A stretch of DNA of 64,000 nucleotides, from positions 1-64,000 of the forward strand of contig NZ_JALOCF010000010.1 in NCBI RefSeq assembly GCF_023227905.1. The letters run 5' to 3'. Positions within the stretch are counted from its first letter, which is position 1. Each line of letters opens with the position of its first letter. Of this stretch, positions 1 to 8,230 are shown in pieces. The notes below the pieces were generated by a model. That model did no database searches. It saw only the letters and a program-made list of their open reading frames with translations, and had not been told where the DNA came from. A program made the position numbers and the translations under genes. The DNA is from Methylobacter sp. Its GTDB lineage: Bacteria; Pseudomonadota; Gammaproteobacteria; Methylococcales; Methylomonadaceae.

Positions 1-40
1 AAGGCGAGGGTCGGGGGTTCGAACCCCTCAGCACCCACCA
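1..40 (+). tRNA. tRNA-Val (3' part only, cut by window edge)
   Basis: The first 40 bases are the 3' half of a tRNA: the end of the anticodon arm, a T arm with GGTTCGAACC, the 3' acceptor strand GCACCCA and an encoded CCA at 38-40. The remaining half fits tRNA-Val, whose acceptor stem is GGGTG/CACCC, and a Val-Asp tRNA pair ahead of ppiD is a known arrangement in Pseudomonas-like gammaproteobacteria. The anticodon lies outside the window, so the isotype is inferred. Confidence 0.75.
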
Positions 41-46
41 GACTTT

Positions 47-123
47 GGAGTGGTAGTTCAGTTGGTTAGAATACCGGCCTGTCACGCCGGTGGTCGCGGG
101 TTCGAGCCCCGTCCACTCCGCCA
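47..123 (+). tRNA. tRNA-Asp (GTC)
   Basis: This is a complete 77-base tRNA. The acceptor strands GGAGTGG and CCACTCC pair perfectly, the D arm contains AGTTCAGTTGGTTAGA, and the anticodon stem CCGGC/GCCGG encloses a loop with GTC at 81-83. The T arm is GCGGG-TTCGAGC-CCCGT (one G-T pair) and CCA is encoded at 121-123. It lies 6 bases after the upstream tRNA, so both are probably processed from one transcript. Confidence 0.97.
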
Positions 124-130
124 AAATTAA

Positions 131-166
131 AAAGCCCCGGATCGATTGGTTCGGGGCTTTTTTTTT
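131..166 (+). terminator. Rho-independent terminator of the tRNA transcript
   Basis: A 9-bp stem, AAAGCCCCG at 131-139 with CGGGGCTTT at 152-160, is followed by an unbroken T run to about 166. It lies 8 bases after the tRNA-Asp CCA end and ends the tRNA transcript ahead of ppiD. Confidence 0.93.
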
Positions 167-201
167 GATTAAAATTAAGTTGTTTCTTTAGGATAGATCA
201 T

Positions 202-2064
202 ATGCTGACAAAAATAAGAGAAAAAGCACAAGGTGCTTTCGCATGGGGTATTCTGATAGTGATTTGTGTACCTTTTGCATTATGGGGCATACAGAATTAC
301 CTGGATACTGGAGAAGAAGCGCCTGTCGCTTCCGTAGGCGATAAAGATTTTTATCAGCGCGATGTTAATAGGGCTTACGAGCAATATAGCCAGCAACTCC
401 AGGGAATGACGTTTGATGAACAAAGCTTGAAGGCGCAAGCCTTGGAAAAACTGATAAAGGATGAGGTTTTGTTGCAGTATGTACGTGCTCAGGGACTTGT
501 AACAACAGATGATGCCGCGCGTGAATTTATAAAATCTTTGCCCTATTTTCAGGTAGATGGTAAGTTTGATGATAAGCGTTACAAGGCAATGCTTAATTCA
601 CAAAAAATATCCTCGGCTGAATTTGTAAATAGAATCAAGAATGCTCTGATTATGGAGCAGTTTCAGCGCAGCATTATAGATAGCAGTTTTGCAACTAAAT
701 ATGATGTGGAAAGCTTTTTCAAAATCCAGAATCAACAGCGCGACGTGGATTATGTCACCGTTGCTGTACAGAAGTTGACGGAACAACCCTCAGAGCAAGA
801 GATAGAGACTTATTACCAGCAGCATCAGGATTTGTTTCGAATACCTGAGCAGGTTTCGGTAGAGTACGTAGAATTATCACTTGAAGATATAGCCAAGACT
901 ATAACGGTAACCGATGACAAGCTGAAAGCGTTCTATGAAGAGCAGAAAGATCAATATACCACCCCAGAGCGAAGAAAAATCAGTCATATCCTGTTTGCAA
1001 TTAACGACAAGACCGACGAGAAAACCGCACTGGAAAAAGCTTTAAAGGCAAAACAAGAACTTGCAAATAAAGACTTTGCCGCTTTAGCGGCGGAAGTTTC
1101 CGATGACAAGCTAACCGCTAAAACAGGCGGAGATTTAGGCCTGTTTAATGCAGGCGTCATGGAGAAATCGTTTGAAGATGCAGCAAGCTCTTTAAAACTG
1201 GGTGAAGTATCAAATCCCGTTAAATCGGCGTTTGGTTATCATTTGATAAAAGTTACCGAGTTAGTGTCTGGCGAGGTTAAACCGTTTGAATCAGTCAAAA
1301 ATGAAGTAACCAAGGCTTATCAAAAAGCCCAAGCGGAAAATGCCTTTTATGAGGCGGGGGAAAAATTAACTGAAATGAGTTATGAAAATCCCGACAACCT
1401 GAAAACCGTGGCGGACGCTTTGGGCATTGCTGTTAAGAAAACAGCCTTGTTTACCAAAGATAAAGGCGACGGCATTGCCGCTGAAGAAAAAATTCGTAAT
1501 GCTGCTTTTGCTGAAGAAGTTCTGAAAGGTAACAATAGTGCGCCAATAGAATTAGGAACCGATCGTCTGGTTGCATTGCGAATGCTGGAGCATAAACCTG
1601 CTGCTGTACGCGACCTAAAAGATGTTAAGAAGGATATAGTTGACGCATTACTAACTGATGAGGCTAAGCAACAAGCTGTTGAAAAAGCCCGTCAGATTAA
1701 GGCTCGATTGCAGGCGGGAGAATCCATTCAAGCTGTTGCGGCTGAAAATAAGCTGCAAGTGAAGACAGCAACAGGATTAACGCGTAGCAAGGAAGATGTG
1801 CCGCTTCCGTTGAGTCAGGCCATTTTCAAGGCAGCTAAACCTGTTGGCGGCAAGCCGACTGTCTTTATCGCCGAATTGCCTGCCGGCGAGCAAGTGGTTG
1901 TGAGCCTGTCAAAAGTAAAAGAGGGTGCAATGACTGAGGATGACAAGAAACAAATGGAACTGGCGACTAAAAATATTGCCAAAGCGTTCGGTCAGACTGA
2001 ATTCAATGCATTGATAAACAGCTTGCAGGCTGATGCTGACATAGAGGTGAGAGCGCCTAAGTAA
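202..2064 (+). CDS. ppiD: Peptidyl-prolyl cis-trans isomerase-like periplasmic chaperone PpiD
   Basis: PpiD is an inner-membrane-anchored chaperone that meets proteins leaving the Sec translocon. The 620 residues match the family length. There is a short cytoplasmic N-terminus (LTKIREKAQG), one membrane anchor at about residues 14-34 (AFAWGILIVICVPFALWGIQ), a SurA-like N-terminal chaperone region to about 170, and one parvulin (PPIC) domain at about 255-355 with the typical HILF, GGDLG and FGYHLIKV segments. AGGAT stands 9 bases before the ATG. It lies between a tRNA pair and fabI, as in Pseudomonas. Whether its parvulin domain is catalytically active cannot be read from the sequence; E. coli PpiD is reported to be inactive. 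Confidence 0.95.
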   Translation: MLTKIREKAQGAFAWGILIVICVPFALWGIQNYLDTGEEAPVASVGDKDFYQRDVNRAYEQYSQQLQGMTFDEQSLKAQALEKLIKDEVLLQYVRAQGLVTTDDAAREFIKSLPYFQVDGKFDDKRYKAMLNSQKISSAEFVNRIKNALIMEQFQRSIIDSSFATKYDVESFFKIQNQQRDVDYVTVAVQKLTEQPSEQEIETYYQQHQDLFRIPEQVSVEYVELSLEDIAKTITVTDDKLKAFYEEQKDQYTTPERRKISHILFAINDKTDEKTALEKALKAKQELANKDFAALAAEVSDDKLTAKTGGDLGLFNAGVMEKSFEDAASSLKLGEVSNPVKSAFGYHLIKVTELVSGEVKPFESVKNEVTKAYQKAQAENAFYEAGEKLTEMSYENPDNLKTVADALGIAVKKTALFTKDKGDGIAAEEKIRNAAFAEEVLKGNNSAPIELGTDRLVALRMLEHKPAAVRDLKDVKKDIVDALLTDEAKQQAVEKARQIKARLQAGESIQAVAAENKLQVKTATGLTRSKEDVPLPLSQAIFKAAKPVGGKPTVFIAELPAGEQVVVSLSKVKEGAMTEDDKKQMELATKNIAKAFGQTEFNALINSLQADADIEVRAPK

Positions 2065-2084
2065 AAACTGCTGGGCCGGAAATA

Positions 2085-2111
2085 AAAAAGGGAGCTTAAA
2101 GCTCCCTTTTT
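2085..2111. terminator. Bidirectional terminator between ppiD and fabI
   Basis: The perfect 11-bp stem AAAAAGGGAGC / GCTCCCTTTTT with a 5-base loop has a T run on either strand. It sits between two convergent genes and can end both transcripts. Confidence 0.92.
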
Positions 2112-2129
2112 TTGTGCGCTACTTTTGCA

Positions 2130-2912
2130 TTAAGATGCCGCTAGACCGGCAATGTTATAGCCGCAATCGACAAAAGTGATTTCGCCGGTAATACCCGAAG
2201 CCAGATCCGAACACATAAATGCCGCGGCATTGCCAACTTCTTCAATGCTTACGTTTCTTCTTAACGGCGCAGTATCGGCCGCTTTGCTGAGCATGGCTTT
2301 AAAATCATTAATGCCCGACGCGGCGAGCGTTCTGATAGGGCCTGCCGAGATCGCATTAACGCGCGTACCCTCGGCACCTAGCGCTACAGCCATATAGCGG
2401 ACATTGGCTTCCAGGCTGGCTTTAGCCACGCCCATGACATTGTAGTTAGGAATCGCCCTGTCGGCGCCTAAATAAGACAGAGTCAAAAGAGAACCGTTAC
2501 GGCCTTGCATCATTGCGCGCCCGGCTTTTGCCAGAGCGGTAAAGCTGTAGGAGCTGATATCATGGGCAATCTGAAAGTTTTCGCGGGTGGTGACGTCAAC
2601 ATAATCACCATTCAGCGCGTCACGAGGCGCGTAAGCAACCGAATGCACGATACAATCCAGGCCGTCCCAGTGTTCGCCCAGTTTGTTAAATACATTGTCG
2701 ATATGAGCATCAATGCTGACATCGCATTCAATGGTAATGTTGGAATCACATTGACCAGCCATTTCTTCGACGCGACTTTGCAGCTTTTCATTCTGAAAGG
2801 TAAAGGCTAATTCAGCTCCCTCGCGGTGCATGGCTTGAGCAATTCCCCATGCAATAGAACGGTTACTGGCTAAACCTACAATCAAGACTCGTTTGCCTTG
2901 CATAAAACCCAT
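2130..2912 (-). CDS. fabI: Enoyl-[acyl-carrier-protein] reductase (NADH) FabI
   Basis: FabI carries out the last reduction of each fatty-acid elongation round (enoyl-ACP to acyl-ACP). It is a short-chain dehydrogenase with the FabI-specific GLASNRSIAWGIA nucleotide-binding loop in place of the usual TGxxxGxG. The catalytic Tyr and Lys are in YNVMGVAK, preceded by LTLSYLGADRAIP, and the substrate loop is ISAGPIRTLAASGI. Start choice: two ATGs lie six bases apart, at 2918 and 2912. The Shine-Dalgarno GGGAG abuts the first and lies 6 bases before the second, so 2912 (MGFMQGKR, as in E. coli MGFLSGKR) is preferred, giving 260 residues. It converges on ppiD. Confidence 0.97.
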   Translation of the reverse strand: MGFMQGKRVLIVGLASNRSIAWGIAQAMHREGAELAFTFQNEKLQSRVEEMAGQCDSNITIECDVSIDAHIDNVFNKLGEHWDGLDCIVHSVAYAPRDALNGDYVDVTTRENFQIAHDISSYSFTALAKAGRAMMQGRNGSLLTLSYLGADRAIPNYNVMGVAKASLEANVRYMAVALGAEGTRVNAISAGPIRTLAASGINDFKAMLSKAADTAPLRRNVSIEEVGNAAAFMCSDLASGITGEITFVDCGYNIAGLAAS

Positions 2913-2959
2913 TATCATCTCCCAATGTTTTTGTTGTTACAATAGAGTTTCAAGTATCT

Positions 2960-5158
2960 ATGACCCTTTTATTGATGTCCAGTCTTTTGTCTATGAAGAT
3001 GCGTACCTGCAAAGCTCGTGTATTAATTATGATATTGTCGGTCATATTTGGGGCCGTCTCGTTTTCGTGCGCTGCGCTGGCCTCTGGGCAACTTAACAAT
3101 CCTTATCCGGAAGATGAGGGCGAGCAGGCGGTTTTGTATGAATCCTTTTCAGAGCGGCCCAAGCATATGGATCCGGCTGTCGCCTACAGTTCTAATGAAT
3201 ATGCCTTTATCTCGCAAATATACGAACCGCCGTTTCAATATCATTACCTGAAAAGGCCTTATCAGGTTGTACCGCTCACCGCCACTCGTATGCCTGAAGT
3301 GATTTATCTGAACCAGAAAGGCGAAAAGCTGGGGCAGGGCGCAAATAACAGCGATATCGCATTTAGCGATTATGTGATTGAAATCCAGTCAGGCATTAAA
3401 TACCAACCGCACCCCGCGCTGGCTAAAAACTTCCAAGGCGCTTATGAATATCACCAGTTAGACAAAGAGCAAATCGAGGCCGCTACCTCGCTGAATGATT
3501 TTAAAACTACCGGCTCGCGCGAACTCACCGCCGAGGATTATGTTTACCAGATCAAACGTTTGGCGCATCCCAAGATCCAATCGCCGATTGCTGAAATCAT
3601 GAAGAATTATATTGTCGGCTTTGACGATTTTTCCAAGCAGGTCAAAGATAAACCCAAGACAGCGGTTAGAGACCTACCGATAGAGGGGGCAACATCGCTG
3701 AGTCGCTACCAGTACCGCATTCGTATTAAAGGCAAATACCCGCAGTTCATCTACTGGCTGGCCATGCCGTTCTTCTCGCCGATGCCGTGGGAAGCGGATG
3801 TGTTTTACGACCAGCCGGGGCTTGCCGACAAAAACATTACCTTGGACTGGTTTCCGATCGGCACCGGGCCATATTTGCTGTCAGAGAATAACCCGAACCG
3901 GCGCATGATCCTGCTGAAAAATCCGTTGTTCCATCTAGAAACCTATCCGAGCGAAGGCGAGCCGGAAGACCAGCAAAAAGGCCTGCTGGCCGATGCCGGA
4001 AAACCGCTGCCGTTTATCGACAAAGTGGTTTTTATGCTGGAAAAAGAAACCATCCCCTACTGGACCAAGTTCCTGCAAGGTTATTACGATGCGTCGGGCA
4101 TCGCCTCGGACAGCTTCGATCAGGCCATACAATTTACCGGCAGCGGAGGCGTGGCGCTGACGCCGTCGTTGCTGGAAAAAGGCATTCAGCTGCAAACGTC
4201 GGTAACGACCTCCAATTTTTATATGGGTTTTAACATGTTGGACACCACCGTCGGCGGTGCGACCGAGCAGGCCAGAAAGTTGCGGCAGGCGATTTCTATA
4301 GTGGTCGATTATGAAGAGTTTATCTCTATTTTTATGAACGGGCGCGGCGTTGCGGCACAAGGCGCATTGCCTCCCGGCATCTACGGCTTTGCCGAGGATG
4401 AAACGGGCATCAATCCCTATGTTTACGATAACCAAAACGGCAAGCCGCAACGCAAAAAAATCGAGGCAGCACGGCAATTGATGGCCGAAGCCGGCTATGC
4501 CGGCGGCATAGACCCCAAAACCAAAGAGGCGCTGATTTTATACTTCGACACCACCGCGACCAGTGTTGACGACCGCCCCAGAATGAACTGGTATCGCAAG
4601 CAATTTGAAAAGCTGGGTATAAAACTGGTTATACGCGCCACCGACTACAATCGTTTTCAGGAAAAAATGCGCACCGGCAATGCCCAGCTGTTTTTCTGGG
4701 GCTGGAATGCCGATTATCCCGATCCCGAGAACTTCTTTTTCCTGCTGTACGGCCCAAATTCCAAAGTGAAGCACGGCGGCGAAAATGCCTCGAATTACCG
4801 GAATCCTGAATTCGACCGCTTATTCGAGCAAATGCGCAACATGGATAACAGCGAGCAACGCTACCGGATTATTCAGCAAATGCAGGAGATCGTGCGTCAC
4901 GATGCACCTTGGATTTTCGGCTTTCATCCGAAGAATTTTTCACTATTTCACAGCTGGTACAAAAACCTCAAGCCGAACCTGATGGCGAATAACCAGCTTA
5001 AATATACCCGCATCGATACAGCCGCCCGAGCCGAGAAAAGGCAGCTGTGGAACAACCCGGTATTCTGGCCGTTGGCATTGGTCGGCGGGGGATTTGTGCT
5101 GATGCTGATTCCGGCGGTTAATGCCTACCGCCGCCGAGCAAAGGAACCCAATTTATGA
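2960..5158 (+). CDS. yejA: Peptide ABC transporter, periplasmic substrate-binding protein (YejA-like)
   Basis: This is an SBP_bac_5 family (oligopeptide/YejA type) binding protein that would deliver peptides to the permease pair downstream. A hydrophobic export signal runs at about residues 19-40 (LIMILSVIFGAVSFSCAALA). The family pattern follows: YEPPFQYHY early, then a long solute-binding region ending in FFWGWNADYPDPENFFFLL. At 732 residues it is longer than E. coli YejA (about 600), and it ends with a second hydrophobic segment, PVFWPLALVGGGFVLMLIP, followed by RRRAK, so it may be tethered to the inner membrane at its C-terminus. Starts at 2960, 2993 and 2999 all lack a clear ribosome site; 2993 would give the more usual signal-peptide length. 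Its stop overlaps the next start (ATGA). Confidence 0.88.
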   Translation: MTLLLMSSLLSMKMRTCKARVLIMILSVIFGAVSFSCAALASGQLNNPYPEDEGEQAVLYESFSERPKHMDPAVAYSSNEYAFISQIYEPPFQYHYLKRPYQVVPLTATRMPEVIYLNQKGEKLGQGANNSDIAFSDYVIEIQSGIKYQPHPALAKNFQGAYEYHQLDKEQIEAATSLNDFKTTGSRELTAEDYVYQIKRLAHPKIQSPIAEIMKNYIVGFDDFSKQVKDKPKTAVRDLPIEGATSLSRYQYRIRIKGKYPQFIYWLAMPFFSPMPWEADVFYDQPGLADKNITLDWFPIGTGPYLLSENNPNRRMILLKNPLFHLETYPSEGEPEDQQKGLLADAGKPLPFIDKVVFMLEKETIPYWTKFLQGYYDASGIASDSFDQAIQFTGSGGVALTPSLLEKGIQLQTSVTTSNFYMGFNMLDTTVGGATEQARKLRQAISIVVDYEEFISIFMNGRGVAAQGALPPGIYGFAEDETGINPYVYDNQNGKPQRKKIEAARQLMAEAGYAGGIDPKTKEALILYFDTTATSVDDRPRMNWYRKQFEKLGIKLVIRATDYNRFQEKMRTGNAQLFFWGWNADYPDPENFFFLLYGPNSKVKHGGENASNYRNPEFDRLFEQMRNMDNSEQRYRIIQQMQEIVRHDAPWIFGFHPKNFSLFHSWYKNLKPNLMANNQLKYTRIDTAARAEKRQLWNNPVFWPLALVGGGFVLMLIPAVNAYRRRAKEPNL

Positions 5159-6132
5159 CCCAATATATTATCCGGCGGCTTCTGTATAGTTTGCCTTTGT
5201 TGATGGGCGTCAATATCTTAACCTTCGTGCTGTTTTTTGTCGTTAACAGTCCTGACGACATGGCGCGTATGCAACTGGGGCAAAAGCACGTGACCGAACA
5301 ATCCATCGCAAACTGGAAACAGCAGCATGGTTACGATATGCCGCTGCTCTGGAATAGCGACAGAGAAGGCGCGAAAAAAATAACCGACACCATTTTCTAT
5401 CAAAAATCGGTCGGCCTGTTTTTGTTTCGCTTCGGCGTGTCCGATAGCGGCAGGAATATTGGCGCGGACATTAAAGAGCGTGCTTGGCCCAGTCTGGCCG
5501 TGGCGTTGCCGACGTTGATAGTCGGCCTGCTGGTAAATATCTGTTTTGCCTTAATGATGGTCTTGTTTCGCAACACTTATCTGGAACATGGGGGCATCGT
5601 GCTGTGCGTGATTTTGATGTCGATTTCGTCGCTGTTTTATATTATCGGCGGGCAGTTTTTCATCGGCAAGGTATTAAGATTAGTGCCCATTTCCGGCTAT
5701 GACGGCGGTTTGGCGGCCATTAAATTCCTTATCCTGCCGGTGCTGATCGGCGTATTTTCAGGCATAGGTTCAGGCGTGCGCTGGTACCGAACCCTGTTTT
5801 TGGAAGAAGTCGAAAAAGACTATGTGCGCACCGCAAGAGCCAAAGGCCTGACCGAAACACAAACCCTGTTTCAGCATGTATTGCCGAACGCGATGATCCC
5901 CATTTTGACTGGTGTCGTCGTGGTGCTGCCGCTGTTATTCATGGGCAGCTTGATCATGGAATCGTTTTTTAGCATCCCCGGTTTGGGCAGTTACACCATA
6001 GATGCGATCAACATGCAGGATTTTGCGATCGTCCGGGCCATGGTTTTCCTGGGTTCGGTGTTATACGTGATCGGGCTATTGTTGACCGATATTTCTTACA
6101 CACTGGTTGATCCGCGCGTGAGGTTATCGTAA
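5155..6132 (+). CDS. yejB: Peptide ABC transporter permease (YejB-like)
   Basis: This is the first inner-membrane permease of the peptide importer. It starts with the typical TQYIIRRLLYSLPLLMGV segment and has about six membrane helices. Near the C-terminus is the EAA loop that contacts the ATPase (EEVEKDYVRTARAKGL, then HVLPNAMIPIL). It is 325 residues, usual for the family (BPD_transp_1). Its ATG overlaps the binding-protein stop by four bases, implying translational coupling. In relatives the second permease follows directly; here a transposase-like gene and repeats separate them. Confidence 0.92.
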   Translation: MTQYIIRRLLYSLPLLMGVNILTFVLFFVVNSPDDMARMQLGQKHVTEQSIANWKQQHGYDMPLLWNSDREGAKKITDTIFYQKSVGLFLFRFGVSDSGRNIGADIKERAWPSLAVALPTLIVGLLVNICFALMMVLFRNTYLEHGGIVLCVILMSISSLFYIIGGQFFIGKVLRLVPISGYDGGLAAIKFLILPVLIGVFSGIGSGVRWYRTLFLEEVEKDYVRTARAKGLTETQTLFQHVLPNAMIPILTGVVVVLPLLFMGSLIMESFFSIPGLGSYTIDAINMQDFAIVRAMVFLGSVLYVIGLLLTDISYTLVDPRVRLS

Positions 6133-6140
6133 TGATTTGA

Positions 6141-6225
6141 GTATTGTTCAAAGCCAGCTTTGAACAATACTGGTGGTTTAACACGTATTTAGTCATTTAG
6201 TCGGAGTTCAAAGCTGGCTTTGAAC
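6141..6225. repeat. Left pair of REP-like palindromes flanking the RAYT gene
   Basis: There are two palindromes. 6141-6170 is a perfect 14-bp inverted repeat around a CA centre (GTATTGTTCAAAGC / GCTTTGAACAATAC). 6206-6225 is GTTCAAAGC-TG-GCTTTGAAC. The same core, CAAAGCnnGCTTTG, appears twice more just after the next gene. They begin 9 bases after the yejB stop, so they may also act as hairpins in the mRNA. Confidence 0.9.
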
Positions 6226-6244
6226 GATTTGTAAAGGTTCTGCG

Positions 6245-6781
6245 ATGCTAAAGAAAAGCCTACATACGCCAGCGCATTTATTTTTGGACAATACGCCCTA
6301 TTTTGTCACCAGCGCCATTTATCAAAAAAGACCGCTATTGGCAGCCGATACTGTCAAGCAGCATTTGCTGGAAACGATTAAGGCCTGCTTTCGTGAGAAA
6401 AATTGGACGCTAAACGATTGGGTGATTCTGGATAACCATTATCATCTTTTAGGCGTGAGTGATAAAGGCGATGACTTGAGCAAGATTTTTCGTAAAATTC
6501 ATGGCATAACCAGTCATGTTATTCAAGCGCACTGCTTATGTGAGCTACCGGTTTGGTGGAACTTTTGGGATTATTGTCCGCGCGATGAAAAAGATTACTT
6601 GGTTCGGTTGAATTATTTATTGATTAATCCGGTCAAGCATGGCTACTGTGAGGATTTACACGCTTATCCGTTTTCCAGTTTTCATCAACGGTTAGCGCAA
6701 TCGGGACGGGAAGATTTGGCTAAACAATTTAAAGACAATGACGGTTATCAAAAAATGGTGTTGCAAGAAGATGATTTTTAA
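6245..6781 (+). CDS. REP-associated tyrosine transposase (RAYT, IS200-like Y1 family)
   Basis: A single-domain HUH endonuclease of the Y1_Tnp/RAYT type, 178 residues. The metal-binding HUH motif is HYH at residues 65-67 (DNHYHLLG), and the likely catalytic tyrosine is Y124 in LNYLLINPVKHG, the family's Yxx(x)NPV signature. RAYTs bind and cleave REP palindromes; here two palindromes lie on each side within 110 bases. The gene sits between the two permease genes of a peptide transporter and in the same orientation, so it is probably transcribed with them. All catalytic residues visible to me are intact. There are no IS200-type transposon ends beyond the palindromes. Confidence 0.88.
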   Translation: MLKKSLHTPAHLFLDNTPYFVTSAIYQKRPLLAADTVKQHLLETIKACFREKNWTLNDWVILDNHYHLLGVSDKGDDLSKIFRKIHGITSHVIQAHCLCELPVWWNFWDYCPRDEKDYLVRLNYLLINPVKHGYCEDLHAYPFSSFHQRLAQSGREDLAKQFKDNDGYQKMVLQEDDF

Positions 6782-6782
6782 T

Positions 6783-6854
6783 AGTCCAAAGCCAGCTTTG
6801 GACTCCGATTCAGGCGTCCACTATTTAAAATGGAGTTCAAAGCTAGCTTTGAAT
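6783..6854. repeat. Right pair of REP-like palindromes flanking the RAYT gene
   Basis: 6783-6804 is a perfect 10-bp inverted repeat with a CA centre (AGTCCAAAGC / GCTTTGGACT) and begins right after the transposase stop codon. 6835-6854 is GTTCAAAGC-TA-GCTTTGAAT. The first, with its adjoining CTCCGA, is close to the reverse complement of the left inner copy (TCGGAGTTCAAAGC...), so the unit has inverted, transposon-like symmetry. Confidence 0.88.
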
Positions 6855-6886
6855 ATTGTCGGATGTGACCAACACAGGCTAACGCA

Positions 6887-8230
6887 ATGATTGTTCTATG
6901 GACAGACGCGCTGATTTACTTGCTGATCGCAGTGATGCTGGCGCTGGGCTTGTACCTGCGCGGCAAGGAACATATCCAGCGCCCGCTGCAGCAAATTGGC
7001 CGCAGCAAAATCGGCATGGTGTCGCTGGTGGTGTTGCTGTTTTTTGTGCTGATCGGCTTGCTCGATTCCGTGCATTTCAGGCCTGCCGACGATAAAAAAA
7101 ACGAGATCATCAGCCTGCTGGACGATTGGGCGACGCCGCTACGCGAGCATGGCGAAAAAACCTACTCCGCGCCTTTTGCGACCACGCTTTACAGCAAGGA
7201 AATGATGACGTTGGCAGACGGCTCCATGCAATGGGGTTACCCGCGCCTGGAGTTCGGCGGCAGGCATTTGAATAATCCTGAGATAGAGAAAGTCCCCGAT
7301 ATTTTACAAAAAACAGTTTACGGTTTGGCCCAAGGCGCCAGCCTGATTGGTTTTTTTATGCTGCTTATGTGGATGTTATTTGTTGAGCAGCATAAACGTT
7401 TTATGCGCAGCTCAACGGCAAAAACAGTCTGGGCGGTAGCGTTTTTTATGGTGTCGTTTAGTTATGCCTTAATCTATCTATCCGGCTATTACCATGTGTT
7501 CGGCACCGATAAAGTCGGCGAAGACGTTTTTTATCAGGCGATAAAAAGCATCCGCACCGGCTTGGTTATCGGCACGTTAACCACGTTAATCATGCTGCCG
7601 ATGGCGATCGTTTTCGGCATCCTGGCCGGCTTTTTCCGCGGCTGGGTGGATGACGTCATCCAATACATCTACACCACGCTAAATTCCATTCCCAGCGTAT
7701 TGCTGATCGCCGCCTCCATCCTGATGGTGCAGGTGTACATGGCCAATCACGAAGCGGACTTTACCAGCGTCATCGTCAGGGCCGATATGCGTTTATTGTT
7801 TCTGTGCATGATTCTCGGCGTGACCAGCTGGACAGGCTTGTGCCGGTTGCTCCGGGCGGAAACCCTCAAACTCCGGGAAATGGAATACGTCCAGGCCGCG
7901 CAAGCTTTAGGAGTCAAGCAAGGCGCGATTTTGCTGCGCCATATTCTGCCTAACGTGATGCATATCGTGTTGATCTCAGTGGTGCTGGATTTCAGTTCGC
8001 TGGTGCTGGCCGAAGCCGTGTTGTCGTACATCAATATCGGCGTCGACCCGACCAGCTACAGCTGGGGCAATATGATTAACGGCGCGCGGCTGGAAATGGC
8101 GCGCGAGCCTATCGTGTGGTGGTCGCTGTCGGCTGCTTTTGTGTTTATGTTTGCGTTGGTGCTGGCAGCCAATTTGTTTGCCGACGTGGTTCAGGATGCG
8201 TTCGATCCAAGAAGGAGCGGCAATGAATAA
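6887..8230 (+). CDS. yejE: Peptide ABC transporter permease (YejE-like)
   Basis: This is the second permease of the importer, 447 residues, with an N-terminal membrane helix (DALIYLLIAVMLALGLYLRG), another near residue 45 and a BPD_transp_1 core in the second half. The EAA loop is LREMEYVQAAQALGVKQG followed by HILPNVMHIVL, and the family-typical VLSYINIGVDPTSYSWGNMI comes near the end. It is longer than E. coli YejE (about 340) because of an extra N-terminal helix pair and an extended periplasmic stretch. It overlaps the ATPase gene by 8 bases. Confidence 0.9.
   Translation: MIVLWTDALIYLLIAVMLALGLYLRGKEHIQRPLQQIGRSKIGMVSLVVLLFFVLIGLLDSVHFRPADDKKNEIISLLDDWATPLREHGEKTYSAPFATTLYSKEMMTLADGSMQWGYPRLEFGGRHLNNPEIEKVPDILQKTVYGLAQGASLIGFFMLLMWMLFVEQHKRFMRSSTAKTVWAVAFFMVSFSYALIYLSGYYHVFGTDKVGEDVFYQAIKSIRTGLVIGTLTTLIMLPMAIVFGILAGFFRGWVDDVIQYIYTTLNSIPSVLLIAASILMVQVYMANHEADFTSVIVRADMRLLFLCMILGVTSWTGLCRLLRAETLKLREMEYVQAAQALGVKQGAILLRHILPNVMHIVLISVVLDFSSLVLAEAVLSYINIGVDPTSYSWGNMINGARLEMAREPIVWWSLSAAFVFMFALVLAANLFADVVQDAFDPRRSGNE

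Noticed and set aside
6887..8230. Frameshift in yejE caused by the nearby RAYT insertion
   Set aside because: The permease frame is complete from an N-terminal helix through the EAA loop to the end, so the insertion did not damage it.
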